Below are positions 1 through 15,236 of a stretch of 64,000 bases of DNA, piece after piece. Position numbers and translations under genes: made by a program. This DNA is from Alectoria sarmentosa (Eukaryota > Ascomycota > Lecanoromycetes > Lecanorales > Parmeliaceae), in contig WOGZ01000159.1 in assembly GCA_009733775.1 (NCBI GenBank), positions 1 to 64,000 on the forward strand. The letters run 5' to 3'. The notes beneath the pieces are model-generated. The model saw only the letters and a list, made by a program, of their open reading frames with translations, had not been told where the DNA came from and did not search any database. Numbering within the stretch: position 1 is the stretch's first letter; every line of letters begins with the position of its first letter.

Positions 1-380
1 ATAATTCACGCATTTATAATCGTTTTATTTTAAATAAAATCGTTATTATTTAAAAAAGCGATATAAATAATTTATTAAATATATTCGAGACGAGAGACGT
101 TTTAATTGAAGCTTAAAATAACGATAAATATAATATTTTATATTAATATTTCGTTTATATATTATTACGTTATCTTTTCATTTTTTTATTCGATAAATAA
201 TTATAATATAATAATATACTCATTATAAATGTTTTATTTAATGAATTTTTTTTTTGTTAATCGAAATAATAATAACAATTTCGTTTTACGAGTTAATAAT
301 CGAAAAGGTTTAATACGAATCACATTAATTTTTTTTTATAAATTTATTTTTTTATTTTTTCAAGTTTATTAAACTAATTT

Positions 381-491
381 TATTACGAATTTTTTTTATA
401 AATTTTCGATTAAATTTAACGTCTTAACATTATAAAGATTTTTTTTATTATAAATTATTTATATTTAATATATATATATAATAATTATTAT
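381..491 (+). repeat. 111-bp direct repeat, copy 1
   Basis: This segment aligns without gaps to 6226-6336, 5845 bp downstream. The shared core is the phrase cttaacattataaag followed by a T-run and ttattataaatta. Differences are mainly transitions of the RIP type (for example acacacata against atatatata). The flanking sequence on both sides does not align. It could be a fragment of a dispersed repeat or a remnant of a terminal repeat; nothing decides between them. Confidence 0.6.
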
Positions 492-654
492 ATTATATTA
501 TAATCACAATTATTTTTTAACAAATAATAATAATATCGTAAAATATTTATCGTTTTATTACTTTCGCTCTCATATTAATTATTTACATTTTTTATAAAAT
601 TTTATTTATTTTAACACTCGATATGCTTTTATATTAATATTTATAATTTTATAA

Positions 655-3135
655 ATTTTTATAAGTCAAAACTTATAAATTAAATTTATGATATTTAAGG
701 CAAATGAAGGCGGAACGAATTTAAATAACGTCGATCAAGCGAACTCTATTTGCTTTTCTATGCGTATATAATTTATTTTTATTGTTATATAAAAAACATT
801 TATTTAATAATCTTATTTTTAATATATTTAATCGAATAATTCGATTGTCTTTTTAATAAATCGTTTGAAATTATAATAAATAAATCGATTTTGTTAATAA
901 CTCGATTCAAAATTATATATAATTAATCATAAACGAAAACTTTTAATTATAAACATAAGTCGATTTGTTATAAGAATTAATTTTGCGATTTGTTGATCGT
1001 TATGTTAAAGATTAAACGAATTAAATATTGAATGCGTTGAAAGAGAATATATAAATTGTTCGAATCGAGCGGAGTAAGAGATATGCGTGATATATAATAA
1101 CGTTTATCGTTATGTTCGTTTTTAAAGATGCGATAATCGAGTATTTTAAATTCAATATGTTTAATTTATAAACGTGTTTCATTGTATAAGTTTTATAATT
1201 ATTATAAATTTCTCAATAACATTATTATATAATTCTCTTTCAACTTCAAATGATGAAATGATAAAAAAATTGATTTAAAAATGTTTATTAATTCGATAAA
1301 TAAAAAAAAGCTATTTTCTTCGTTAACGATTTGATCATAATTAATACATATTGTTTTGATTTTAAAAAAATTGTTAAGAATTTGATTATTGAATCGAGTG
1401 ACGTTTTTATTAAAAATATAAAGAATCGTTTTAAAAATGTAAAAGTTAAATGCTCGATATAAATTCAAGTTATAATAAATAATATTAATTAGATTTATAA
1501 TAATGTTATTTGATAATTAATCGATGAATTAATCGATAGTTTCTCGTTTTTTTATGTTTATTAAAATTTCATTATTTATATTTAAAAGATTATTTGTGAA
1601 TGTTTTTATATCAATACGATCTTGTTTAATTAAATTTGAATTGCGAAATCTTATATTTTCCGTGAGTTTGAGAATTTAAATGTGATTTTATAAATATAAA
1701 ATTTTCAAGATAAATATAACGATACGCCCTGATTTAGCGCTTTTAATAATCGATAAAACTTAACGAAAGTCGTCGTAAAAGCATATAATTATGTTATTAA
1801 ACGATTTGAGATTTTTGCGAATATTTTAAAATATACGATTAATAATTTCGATATTATAATAATTTTATATCGAGATTTCGTTTTAAAAGATCAATTCAGT
1901 TACATATAATAATTCGATTAAATTGAATTTATTTATAATATCGTAAAAGAATTGAGTAATAATATTTAAAGAAATCTTGAAATGAAAATAAACGATATAA
2001 TTTTTTTGAAAAAGAATAAAGACGATGTTTGAAGAAATTATAATAATTGTTATTTTAAAAACCCCGCGTATTTTTCGTAGAACGATGTTTTAAAATATGA
2101 TTTTATTAATATTTTCGTAATCGTTCAAAAAAAAGAGATGATCATTAAAAAAAAACATCGCGTTTCAAATAACGTTTATAATCATCGTTTGATTATCATT
2201 GAAATTCGTTCACATTTGCTTTTAAGTGTTCGTTTAATAAAAATGTTTTTCGCGTAAAAGACGATTGCGTTCGTCGTTATAATGTTGTTTATAATTATGT
2301 TATATTTTTGATAAATCAAAATCGTTAATCAAATTAATATCTTTTATAAAATTGAAATTGTTTTTTTTAAACGAATTTAAATTAAATGAAAATAAAAGTC
2401 TTCGATAATAATTTATTTCGTTTATATATCGTTTAATAAAGTGAAATCTTAATAATAAATTTAAAGAATATATATATAATCGTTAAAAAACTTAAATAAA
2501 AAAATGTGTTAATGATGAAGGAGAATAAAAGAAATTGCGAATAAATAAAAGAAAAATACGTTTAACGAGATCACTTTTAATGAAAAAAAAAGAAACATTA
2601 TATTAAAAAAAGTAATAATGTTTTATTATAATAAATAATGCGATAATTTTCTTCTCTCGCAATTGAGACATTTTTATATATTAATTAAATTGAATCACAT
2701 ATTTCATTTTATGTTTATTTTATAAATTAAACGATTTATTAAATTCACAATTAAGTAAAAGCATTATAAAGAGATTTCGTAAAAAAAATTCGTTTTTTTA
2801 AACATTTTTTTTTTTAAAATCTTATTTTATTCGACGTTATTATGCGTGAAATTTTTTGTTATATAAACGACATGATAACTTGAAAAAAAATCATCGTTCA
2901 TCGTTTGTAAATTTTTATAAAATAAAAAATTCGATACGTTTAAAAGAAGAAAACGTAGATAATAAAGTTCGTTTGCGTTAAGATTAATATAATATATTTT
3001 CGCAATAATATCGATATGTTTTTAACGTAAATTTTATTCTTAATTATTTTGAATGTTTTTTTTTAAACGTAATGTTTCGTTAAATTAGTGTAAAAAAGAT
3101 CGCCTCGAGTATATTTAATGAATTATTTATATCGT
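655..3135 (+). repeat. Left arm of large RIP-mutated inverted repeat
   Basis: The reverse complement of this arm matches 7915-8257 and then 15536-17656 once the LTR element at 8258-15535 is removed. Anchor pairs I checked: 690-760 with 17545-17625, 905-1025 with 17275-17400, 2650-2780 with 15536-15655, and 2825-3010 with 8030-8205. The arms are about 2.48 kb and both outer ends carry related A/T-rich palindromes (taaattaaattta against tgaatttaattca). Alignment is lost beyond about 3135. These are probably two copies of one transposon family in opposite orientation. No protein domain is readable in this arm. Confidence 0.75.
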
Positions 3136-6100
3136 TTTTTTAAGCAATAACGATCTCATTTGAAATAAAATAATTATAAATGCGTGAATTATAATGTTGT
3201 GAGTTTTTATATAATAACTTATAATCTCGTATAATTGAATCGATTTTTAATCTTTTAAACATCGTTTTAAAAATAATAATGTAAAAATTGATATTTTTGA
3301 GAAAAGTAATTATTTTTCGATAAAGTTATTATTTAATGTTGTTATAATAATTATGTTTGATAATATTAATACAAAAAACGCGATTAAGAGAAAGTCATAT
3401 CGTGTTATAAATTATTTTTAAGTGTTATTTATGATATAAATTTATTTAAAAATCGATTTCTCGTTTTTTAAAGGCGTTAAAATAAGTATATAAATAATAA
3501 TCGCGTTTTATATCTTATATATAAATGAAGTTATCAAATAATTGATAATGATTTATTGTGAGATTATTAAGACGGCGTTATTATATTGAATATTATAAGC
3601 GCGATATTCTTTACACTCATCGATTAAAATTATAATATTAAGTTTTAAAGAGTGTAAAATGTTATTAATATCACGCTTATTAAGATTAATAAAATTATTC
3701 ATATTTGTTTTAATTTTATAATGTTTTTCATTTTCGTTTTAATCGTCGTTTAAATCGTCGTTTTATGAGACGTTTATTTTAAATGTAACGATTTCAATCT
3801 TGCCGTTATTATAGCATTATTTAAATGTTTCGTTTATAAACGACGTCGCATTATATCGATCGCAAATTTGATTTATAAAATCGAGATTATGTTGTAAAAA
3901 TTTTGTAATGTATAAATAACGCGCAATATAATTCATTAATCTTATTAAAAATTGAATAAATTAAATAAATTAAATAATTTTCAAAAAAGAGTTGAAAGGC
4001 GCGTTATCAAAAAAGTCGATGTTAAGAAAATTTGTTGATAAATCTCACAACAAAGGATTTTTTATATCGATTGAAACATTTTTCGATTGTTTAAAAATGT
4101 AAAAAATGCGTTATTGAGTGAAAAAAAAGATGATAAGCGAAATAAAAAAAAAGAGCGCGTTTTGAGAGAACGAAAATCGATTAATTTAAAAGAATAATGA
4201 TTGTGAGAAAGAGAAGTTTATTCGAAATCTTTTTGAAGGTCTTTTTACGCGTTTATGAATAATAATAAATGATTGTTAAATTCGTTTTTGATTTCGATTA
4301 TTAATAATAATAAACTTCGCGAGAGGTCGTTTAAAAGAATTAATAAAGATTTCAAAAGAGGGGTAAAAGGAATATACGTGTTTTAAACGTTTAGTAATGT
4401 TTGAGCGAGAGGTATTAAAATTAAATGTATACATATTAATAATGAATTGAGAAATTAATAGAAAAATAATGATTATACGCGTTTTCGTTGATAAATAAAT
4501 GAATCGAAAAAAATATTGATCGGTTTAAATAGACTTAATACGATTTTAAAATCGATATTTGAATATTTATTCACTTAATAAATAATAAATCGAATTTTAT
4601 AATTTTTATATCATTAAATAGCGCAAAGCGAGTTTTATAATTCACGAAATTTTGAAAAAAATTTATTTTTAAAAGGGTAAGAAATAAAAGATGTAAGATT
4701 TATATATATAAATTTTTAATGAGGGCGTTTAAAAGGCTTAAATGTCGCTATTTAAACGTTAATCGAAAAGCGTAATAATATAAAATTTATGATTGACTTC
4801 ATATATAAATTCAAGGTTTTTTAGCTCAGTTTTACATTATTCTTTTATATATATTAATACGATATTATTTATACGCGATTTTTTTAATAAATTAATCGTT
4901 ATATTTTCAAAAAGAGATTTTAATAAAAATCGTTAAATTATTATAAAATTAAAAAACTTTAATAAAGAAAATAATGAAAAAATAAACGAAAAAATCATTT
5001 TTAGTATAAACGTTATAAGATATAATAATTCATTATCGATGATTTTAATTTTAAGTTTCTTATAAAAATAAATTATAAATTTTATGATTATGATTTTAAT
5101 TGTGATAAACGTTAAACTCGAACAACGATTCGAAAATTTTAATATAAATCATCAATAAAACAATTCTTTTTTCAATATTAAAGCTTTTCAATTTTATCAA
5201 AAATAATAATTTTATATTATTTTAATCTTACGAGCGAAAGAAATAAGATATTTTGATTCGAAATATCAAAAAAAGTAAGAGCAACAAAGTTTAATTGTTA
5301 ATGCGAGCAAATACGTTTATTATCGTAACGTTTATATCTTTATAAATCGATTAAAGGATTTAATTGTTACTCGAAATAACGTTAAATCGATTATAATAAC
5401 ATATTTTCGTGACTTCGTCTTAATATAATATTTAATAAAATTAATCGAATTAAAACGAAATCTCTTGAGAAATATAAATTTAAATCGATGATATATTATA
5501 TTAATTAATTGATTCAAAACGAGAACATTAATAACGCTATCGTAATTAATAAAGCAAACGTATTTATTTAACGATATAAAATTTGTTTTTTCTCGAGCTT
5601 TCATTCAATAAATGTTATATTTAATTAAATTAATCGAATTGTATTTCACATATAATCAATTAATTATATCATTTTCTCGCGATATATTAAAGTCTCAATT
5701 ATATATTATAATTAATTAATTTCTTAAACAAATGAATAATAAAACATTTATTTGATTAAAATTAATTTAGAAATAATCGTAATAGCGTTTATGATAAAGC
5801 AAATCTACTTTCACGATTTTATATTAATTTGTTATATAAATGAATAAAAAAGCGTCTTATCGTAATAATAAAATTGATATATAATAATCGAAAATCGTAA
5901 AAATTAAACATATTTCGTTAAAGACGATTATAACGAATACGAAAATAATCAAAAAAAAAAACTAATTTTATGAAATCAATATGCGATTCGACGAAATCTC
6001 GAACATTTCGTTTTTAAACGATTTAAATTTATTCGATATTTTTTTTTATATGATCTCGAATTTATTTAAAGATTTATTATTTAACAATTATAATATCACA

Positions 6101-6225
6101 TCGATTTAAAACACGCATCTTCGTTAATTATAAATGTATATTATCGTTGATTATAATTAATTATTTAATTTATATAATAATCATCGACGACGAAAACGTC
6201 GTCATTTTCGTTTTTTGTGAGCATT

Positions 6226-6336
6226 TATTATGAATTCCTTCACGGATTTTCGATTAAGCTTAGCGCCTTAACATTATAAAGACTTTTTTTATTATAAATT
6301 ACTTATATTTAACACACATATACAATAATCATTATA
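6226..6336 (+). repeat. 111-bp direct repeat, copy 2
   Basis: This is the partner of the copy at 381-491. It keeps more C and G (cttcacgg, gcttagcgcc, acacacatatac), so it is the less heavily RIP-mutated of the two and a better guide to the ancestral sequence. Confidence 0.6.
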
Positions 6337-7914
6337 CACACATTATAAATATATAATTTAAATCTTATTTCTTGATAGATTCTTTATAAATATTTTATAT
6401 AAATTCGTTTTATCAAATTTAATCGTTTTCTTTATTGCGATAAATTGTTTTAACACTTCATTTACGATATATATATAATCATTAAAAGCAATCGATTTTA
6501 TTAAATGAAATAAAATTAAAAGATTATTCGAATTAACATTTATCAAATAGTTATTAATGTTTAAATTAATAAAATTATTATAAGCGCATAAGTTAACAAA
6601 TAACGTATTATCTTTTCTTTTTTATATTAAAAAGATTCACAATTTATAAAACAATTTTATCAAAACTGCATAACCTTGATTATTAAATTTAATCGATTAA
6701 ATATTTTCATTATCTTTATTTGCAATTCAAAATGAATTGAAATTATCGTTAATTTATTATTTAACGAATTAATTATCAATCGATTTAATTTGATAATAAA
6801 AATATTTAAATTAAAATTAAAGATGTTCATAAACGATATTTTAAAAAAAAAGATGTTTAATAAACTTTTTTTCATTTTTTTTAATATATTTATTTATGAT
6901 AAATCTTTTAAAAGCACGTTAATTAAATAATTAATGTAAATTACAATTTTTAAAAATGTTTTTAACATCGTTTAATCTCTTATATATCGTAATTTTTGTT
7001 TATAAATTTTATAATGTTCTCAAATTTTTTCTTTTTGTCTCGAAAACAAAATTACGATCGATTAAAATTTCGATAATTAATTTTAATCTTAATTGACTTT
7101 TATTCGCAAAAGATCGAGTTTTAGCGTATTATTATATTATAAAATTTCAAAAACGAAGATTATCGTATACTTATATATTTATTATATTATATTCTAAAAA
7201 TCGTTATTTAAACATTAACGAAATAAACGTTATTATTAATGTTGAGATTTTTAATTATATGCGATTTTTCAATCTTTATGTCATCGTAATTAAATGTATA
7301 ATTTATAATAATTACAATTATTACGTTATAAACAAAACGAATATCGTTTTATTTTGCTAAAATTCGAATAAAAATTAATACAATAAACGATTTTCAAAAA
7401 AGTTTAACGATCATATTATCTTTAAATTAAATATCGAATATTTTATTTATCGTCGACATAAATTTATTATAACTTTAAAAAATGAATTTAAATAAAATTG
7501 TTAAATAATGTTTTATAATTCGTATTTATCGATTAAATATAATGCTTATATTAATGTGAAAATATGCGTTAACGTTAAAATTTATAAATATATTTTTAAA
7601 TAAGTTTATAAAAATAACGATTAAATTAATCTTTAAATGAAATAAATAAATAAAAACGATATAATAAATTCGATAAATGAGATTTAAAAGTATTAAAACG
7701 CACGTTAAGTGGAATTAATAAAGATTTATTAAAAGATATTTAATTTCAAATTATATGATCACAATTTTGCTATAAAGCGATTATTTATTTATCTTTCAAA
7801 TTAATATATCGTGATCTTTAATAATGATTTTCAATTATTTAATATAATAATAACAAACGAACGTTAAATCTCTTTTATAATCTTTTTTTAATTAAATATA
7901 TAACGTTAACAATA

Positions 7915-8257
7915 AAAACGATTAATAAATCTTTTTTATATTGATTTATCGAAGCATTACGTTTAAAAAAAGAATATTTAAAACATTTAAAAATGAAATT
8001 CACGTTAAAGACGCATCGATATTATTGCGAGAATATATTATATCAATTTTAACATAAACGAATTTTATTATCTACGCTTTCTTTTTTTAAACGTATCGAA
8101 TTTCTTATTTTATAAAAATTTATAAACGATAAACGATAATCTTTTTTCAAATTATCATGTCGTTTATATAATAAAAAATTTCACGCATAATAACGTCGAA
8201 TGAGATGAAATTTTATAAAAAGTAAATGTTTAAAAAAGCGAAGACTTTTTACGAAAT
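7915..8257 (-). repeat. Right inverted-repeat arm, inner fragment
   Basis: This is the inner part of the right arm, antiparallel to about 2775-3135. It ends exactly at the 5' target-site duplication of the LTR retrotransposon inserted at 8258 and resumes at 15536. Confidence 0.75.
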
Positions 8258-8556
8258 TGTCAGATCGAATGGTCGTATGCGTTTTATATAAGATATGCGC
8301 TATCGTGACGCCATCTTTTATGAGTTTTCATAAGAGCTGCAAAGTTTAAGTTTAATTGAATTGACCTCGCAATTACCTCGCTGATGGAGATACTTGATAA
8401 ACATATATTTATTTGATATGTCTCGAAATTTCCTTCGAATTTTTAAAAATTAATTTTATCACATAATTTAATCATTGAATTTAATAATAACATTACGTTT
8501 TTTATATATATTTATTTATTTACGTTTATTTAACGACGTAAATAATACGTTTTATA
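8258..8556 (+). repeat. 5' LTR
   Basis: This is 299 bp and aligns along its whole length with the 3' LTR. It retains more C and G (gacgccatc, gagctgcaaag, gacctcgcaattacctcgctgatgg) than the 3' copy, where the same positions read gatatcatc, gagttacaaag and so on. The differences are overwhelmingly transitions, pointing to RIP with unequal intensity between the two ends. Confidence 0.85.
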
Positions 8557-10489
8557 ATTTTAATTTTTTAAATCTTTCGAAAAAAAAGATTTAATATTGC
8601 TGCGATATCGATTTCATTTAAAAATCGAATATTTAAAATCGAAAATAATTAAAATAAACGTTTAAATAGCGTTAACGAATTTCGAGAGTTTATTTTTAAA
8701 AAGAAAATTAATTTTAAAAAACGTCTTAAATGTGTTAAAAAGAAAAATCGTTATTTTTAATAAAAACGCGAACTTTTTGCGTTAAAAATTCGTAATAATG
8801 AGTTTCGCAATAAGAGCTCGTAAAATATTATTAAAAAAACGTTAATTATTACGTTTATAATTTCGTTTATAATCGAAATATTAATTATTACGCTCGCGAT
8901 CTCGTTTTTAACGAAAATATTTATTTTTAAAATCAAAATTATTCATTTCGAGAAATTGAAATTTTATTAAAACAAAAGTGAAAAAAAATATATACGTTGA
9001 TTTCGCGATGCGAAAATTATTTTCATTAAAATCTTTAAATATTTTATTATCGACATTTTAAAAATTATTTATTATATGAAATCTTTAAAGAATAATGTTA
9101 ATAATTAATAATATATTAAATACGAAAAAAAGAATTTTATCGATATAACGTATAAGAATTTTAAATATTTTTTATTTAATCTTATCGTCGACTCGATTAA
9201 TCGTCATTTATTCATTTATGAAAAATGAAAAAAAATTAAATAAAAACTTAATTAAAAGATCACGATTTTTAAAACATATTTAAAGAAATTGAAAGTTCAT
9301 TTATCACTCTTAATAAAGAAATATAAAATTAACTTTTTTTTTGCGAAACTTCAATTTACGTTGAAGAATCGAATTTTGAATAATAATAATGTATTTAAAT
9401 AACATAAAAAAATTCTTATTATGATTATTATATATAAATGAATTTTTGAACGCGTGCGCGAAGAAAGCGATTATAATTCGAATTTTAAATCTTTCAAAAA
9501 CAAAAATGCAAAAGTTTCGTTTTTGAATTTTCGAATCTCGAAATTTAATAAATTTAATCGTAACGATAACGTTAAAATCTCGCATATTTATAAAAATAAC
9601 GAAAATAAATGAAAAAGCGAATTCGAAATCGAATATAAGAATTTTATTTATTTTTATTATAATAAAAAAGATTATATCAAATTTAATTGTTCGAATAAAA
9701 ATAAATAAATTATTTATATCGTCGTTATTATAATAAAAAACAATTCGATTTCGCAATCGTTTCAAAAACGAAATCGAAAAAACGAAAAATAAAGATCATC
9801 TCTTTTATTATTACGAAAAAATAAATTATAATTTAAAATAAATCGAGACAACTCGTTATTCTATTTGATTTTAAAATTTATATTAATTTAATATTATAAA
9901 CATTTATAATTTAATAAAATTTACAATTTTATAATAACGTTATTTTATTAATATTAAAAACGTTAAACGATTAAAGCATATATTGCTATAACGCTTATAT
10001 ATTAAATTATTAATTAATCAATAATTAAAATCAAAGTAAATAATATAAAACATTGTTTTATATTATCGATCAAAAAGATCTTAATGTCGTTTTAAATATA
10101 TTTATTTTAAGTCAATTGCATATGTTATTTAACCTTGAAACGACTTAATGAAAATTTAAAATCAATTTTAAAAAGATTTAGATTGAGAAACTTAATCAGT
10201 TCGTTACGAACATTAATAAAGAATTTAATATATTCGCAATCGTATACGTTATAACGACGCGAAACGAAAAAAAAAACGTGTTTAATTTAAAAATCTTTAA
10301 AAAATTATTAAAATATAAAAATGTTTTTTTCAAAAAAAAGATTGAAATTTTATTTATGTTTAAATAAAAAAATTATATTATTAAAATAAAAAATGATAAA
10401 AAATCGTTATATAAACTTTTATATAATTTATTTCAAATAAAATTATCGAAATTACGACGATATTTGAAAAATATTCTTTATAAAAATTA

Positions 10490-11480
10490 AATTTGATATT
10501 CAATTTTCTTCGCAAAAGCGTTAATTTTATTCGTGTTTAAAAAGAATAACGAATTACGTCTGTGTGTGAATTATAAAAAATTAAATACGATGATTGTTAA
10601 AAATCGATATTCGTTATTTTTGATTACGAAAACGTTAAATCGTTTATGTGACGTTAAGGTTTTTACAAAATTGAACTTGAAAAATGTTTATCATAAAATT
10701 CGAATCAAAAAAGACGATAAATAAAAAATTACGTTTCGAATTCGCTATAATCATTTCGAATATTTAATTATGCTTTTTAAATTAATTAATGCTTCGATTA
10801 TATTTTAAACATATATCAATAAAGTCTTTATCGATTTAATAAATGTTATTTATATAATATATTTGAATAATATTTTAATTTATAACGTTAATGTGTTAAA
10901 ACATTAACGATATATTAGATAAATGTTTAAGCGATTACGTTAATTTCAATTATATGTTAATTTGAAAAAATATCAATTTTACATTAAACAAATTGAATTT
11001 TTAAGGTTTATTATATTTATTAAAAGCGTTACAATGAATTAAAAACGAATAACGATCATCAAAAATTAATTTAAATTAAAAAGTTATTAAAAAATGCAAT
11101 TTTTTTTAAGCTTTGCAAACTTTTATCGACGATTTATTTATAATTATTTCATTATAATTACGTTATTAATCGATTTGTTAAAAGATAATAAAAACGATAA
11201 AAAATTTAAATTTTTTATATGATTCAAAAACGTTAAAAAAACGTTTTTACAATTAAAACGCATTTTTTCGAAAACGTCATTTTTGTGTTATTATAATCTG
11301 AAAACGAAATTGCGTATGAAAATTAATGTTTTTAATTTTAATTTTAAGATTATGCTTATTCAATAAAATAAACATAAACATTAACGTTTTATTATCTTTT
11401 AATTTCGAAAAATGATTTCTGTTGAACAAAATTATGAGATTTATAATCAAAAATTGTTTATTATTATAATAATAATGAAA
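10490..11480 (+). pseudogene. Reverse transcriptase and RNase H of the gypsy element, degenerate
   Basis: The frame starting near 10533 reads an LCVNYKKLN block and a VFTKLNLKNVYHKIRIK block, which are the conserved first motifs of Ty3/gypsy reverse transcriptase. After a stop at about 10725 the same frame continues with a TFRIRYNHFEYLIM-like block. The catalytic YxDD box appears as YLNN at 10860-10871, both aspartates having become asparagine by G-to-A change. Around 11210-11450 remnants of the RNase H region follow, including a KMISVEQNYEIYNQKL block. In-frame stops and loss of both catalytic aspartates make it inactive. Family assignment rests on motif order and spacing. Confidence 0.85.
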
Positions 11481-12179
11481 TAATAACGATATTATTTAAA
11501 GAATAATATTTATTATATTGAAATGTAAATCGATTATAATAATCTTAAAAGATTTCTTAAATAAAAAAAACTTAATTTCAAATAAACTCGATAAATTCTG
11601 AAATTAATCATTTACGATTTTGAGATTTTTTATCGAATTAAAAAATTGAATTTTATCGATACGTTATCGCGGCGTTTTGATTACGAAAAAACATCGTCAT
11701 TAAATATCAAATTGTTATTAACACTTTAAAATAAATTTGCGCTTTGAATTAACGAGAAACTATCATAAAAAAATAAAAAAATAATTATTATAATAACGTT
11801 TACATTTCAAATTATAAATATTCAAATAATTATTTTAAAAAGAAAAATTAAAGTCGCATTTGAAATTGCGTATAAAAAATCGCATCGATTAATAAAGAAA
11901 TTAATTCGAAAATTATAATCTTATGATGATTAAATACGCTTATTTTATATTAATTTCGATGCGTTATCGAGATAACGTCAAAAATGTAATAAAAAATGAA
12001 TTTTTAATTTTGAAAAATTATTACGATATAATAATCGTCTTTATATTTTTAAAAATAATGTTATTAAAAAAAAACTCATTAATCATTATTATAATAATTC
12101 ATTATTTGAACATTTTAACGTTGCGAAAACGTATAAGCTTTTTGCTCGAAAATATTATTAAAATGAATTTTTGAAAGAG

Positions 12180-12540
12180 ATCACAGAATATATAAAAACT
12201 TATAACATATGTTAATAAACGAAATCGTCGCGATATTAATTATATAACGAGCTTAATTCGTTTCTCATTATCACGAAATTATAAAGAAAACTTTTTATAA
12301 ATTTCATTATAAACTTATTATTAAGCAAGTTCAAAAATATTATATATAACGTTATTTTAATAATAATAAATCGATTCACAAAAATGATTAAATATTTATT
12401 TATGAAAATCACGATCGATATTATTACGTTAACGAAAATGTTTTATAATAAAATAATATGTTATTATAACATATTAAACGATATCGTTAATAATTAAGAC
12501 TTTATATTTATTAATAACTTTTAATTAATCGTTTATTTTC
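12180..12540 (+). pseudogene. Integrase core of the gypsy element, degenerate
   Basis: Downstream of RNase H the translation contains a degenerate version of the retroviral-type integrase core typical of fungal gypsy elements. An INFIINLLLSK-like block is followed by VILIIINRFTKMIKYL around 12345-12390, the position of the usual D-R-F-T-K-M motif with its aspartate changed to asparagine. Stops interrupt the frame. The region between here and the 3' LTR has no recognisable domain and ends in a long trinucleotide tract. Confidence 0.75.
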
Positions 12541-14385
12541 ATTTCAAAATTAAGCGGCGCCTAAACATTATCTTTTATTCATAAATCGATAAACAAATTA
12601 AATAACAAAATCAAATATTAAAACATTTTTTATGTGTGTTTGTTAATGATAAACAAATGAATTAAGTCAAATTATTATTTATAACAGAATTTGTATATAT
12701 AAACAATTAATATTTCTTCATCGAAACAATATCGTTTTTTTTTAATATATGATTATCATTTTGAAATTCGATAAAAAATCGAAAACGATTTCATTAAGAG
12801 AAAAATATTCGCTATAAATGATAAAGTAAAAAGATTATAAACATTATAAAATGAAATTGCGAATGGTTTTTGAAGCGTTATCGCAACTCAAATCAAATAA
12901 TATAACAAATCACATCAACTTCAAAATTATAAAATAAACGATTTAATAATATTAATAATTAAGAATCTCAAATAAAAACGCTCAAATAAGAAATTATTTC
13001 ATAAATTCGTAAAATCTTTTCGAATTACGAATAAGATAAGCGCGTAAACGTATCGATTGCTATTATCTTTTTTTTATAAAATTTATAATATTTTTCATAT
13101 ATCGTTATTTAAATCTTATCATCATCGCGAATGCGCGAATAAAATGAATGTTTCATTTATATAAATTTTTAATTTTATCGATGACGATAAAATGTGAGAA
13201 ATCGAAGAAATCATCAATAAAATCAAAATCAAAAAAAACGTTTAATATAAAATTAAATGAATTGATTGAAACGATAAATACAATTAATGAATATTAAATG
13301 AAAATATTTTAAATGTTAACGATTTAATCGATGTTTTCAATGAATAATCGAATAATAAATGAAAATAATAAAATGAAAAGCTCGATTTTAAAAAACTTAA
13401 TCGATTATATAAGATATTATCGCGCAATAAGCGAAAATAACGTGATAAAATTTAAATGCTTATCGAAGATTATAATGTTTAAAAACGATATTTTTATTAC
13501 GAGCGCGTTTTTAAATTCTTGTTATAATGAACATATATGTTAAAAAATGATATTATTATTTGTTATTTAAATTATAAAATGTTATAACGAAAGTGTATCG
13601 CATTAAAATATATATTATTATTGTAAATATGATTTTTAAAAAAAAAAAAAAATTCAAAAATGTCATTGAAGAGATTGTTTTAAGTTTTTTATATCAACGT
13701 TATTATAAAAACAAATCGTCACTCAATCTTATCACGTTTTTTCAACATCGTAAATCTTTTAATTAAATATCAAATCGAAGGCGAATCTTTTAAAAAGAGT
13801 CGATGACTTAACGTTATCGTCGTTTATAAAATCATTCATTAAAATAATATTCGATTTCAAACCCTTCGAAAAAAACTTATCGTTTTTCGTTAACTCTTTT
13901 TCGAATTCACGTAAATTATTGAACTTTTGATTTAAAAGCATATTTATATCTTTTAATTCGTCGATACGTTTATTTATCGCGTCGAGTTTACGTTGCAAAT
14001 TAATAATAATAATGAAAGTAATTAAAATTATTATCATCGTACGTTTTTATCATTTACGTTATTAAGTAATTTTTTTATTGATGTGCGTTTGTACGCGAGC
14101 AAGATTAAATGTTAAATTATAACGTTATACACGTCGCAAATTTCTTCGCATTTTATCTTAATAAATAAACGAAATCTCAACGCAACGATCGATATCACGT
14201 TTATTTATCTTATATTTAATATAAAAAAAAAATTCATCGCGAATATAAAGATCGTCTCTTTTATAAAAATAAATTTTATATAATAAATCGATTATTATAA
14301 ATTATTAACGATGTCGATTATTAAGCGATGATAAAATAAAATAATTAATAATTAATAATTACGATTATTAAGCGATAATGAATTT

Positions 14386-14528
<143 letters not shown>

Positions 14529-15236
14529 TTATTATATAAAATGTTTATAAAACGTGTTAACGAAATTATTAAACGCAAATAACGAAATTGCGATATTTAT
14601 AATAATCTTGAATTTATATTATAACGAAAAAATTATTTATGAAATTAATCATAATGCTATCGTCATCGCACAATTAAATTAAACATTCATAAATAAAATA
14701 AAAAAAATTGCAAAAAAAAAATAAAAGAAAAAAATTAAACTTTTATATACAATTCAACGTCGCGATACGATAATAAATAAATATTAAATAACAACGCGCG
14801 TCTTAATAACGTTAGCGAATATATATTATTATTATAATGTTTATAAAATACGTCGCTCTTTAACTTTATTATTGTTTTTTAATATAAAAAAAACGAAATC
14901 GTTATAATTAAAACATTATTATTAAAAATTAAATAAACGAATGTATATAATAAAAAAGAGTTTTTATCAATTACGTCGTTTCATTAAAAATGTTTATGAT
15001 TTAACATTTTAAAAGAATGTTATAAAGTTAATAATATAACATAATTGTTGTTATTATTCAACGCTAAGAAATTATTTTATTATAAATTACAATGTTGCGT
15101 TATAAAGACGACGACGTTATAATAACTCTTTTTTCTTATTTTCTTTATAAAATTTAAAGGTTTTTTAATAAACATTATATAAAATTCTTTTTTTAATATG
15201 AACATTTAAGAATTAAAGTTTAAAGAGAAAGATAAT

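Noticed and set aside
1202..1468. 88-residue minus-strand frame in the left inverted arm
   Set aside because: Possibly a transposon protein remnant, but I could not tie it to a specific family, and the counterpart in the right arm is not open.
9310..9765. 151-residue minus-strand open frame, the longest in the AT-rich block
   Set aside because: It is antisense to the expected gag region of the gypsy element, has no methionine-proximal or domain evidence, and its composition is purely that of AT-rich DNA.
13759..14037. 92-residue minus-strand open frame with a coiled-coil look inside the retroelement
   Set aside because: It lies antisense within a RIP-mutated element, has the I/N/K-rich composition of the block, and shows no family motif. 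AT-rich DNA readily gives such frames by chance.
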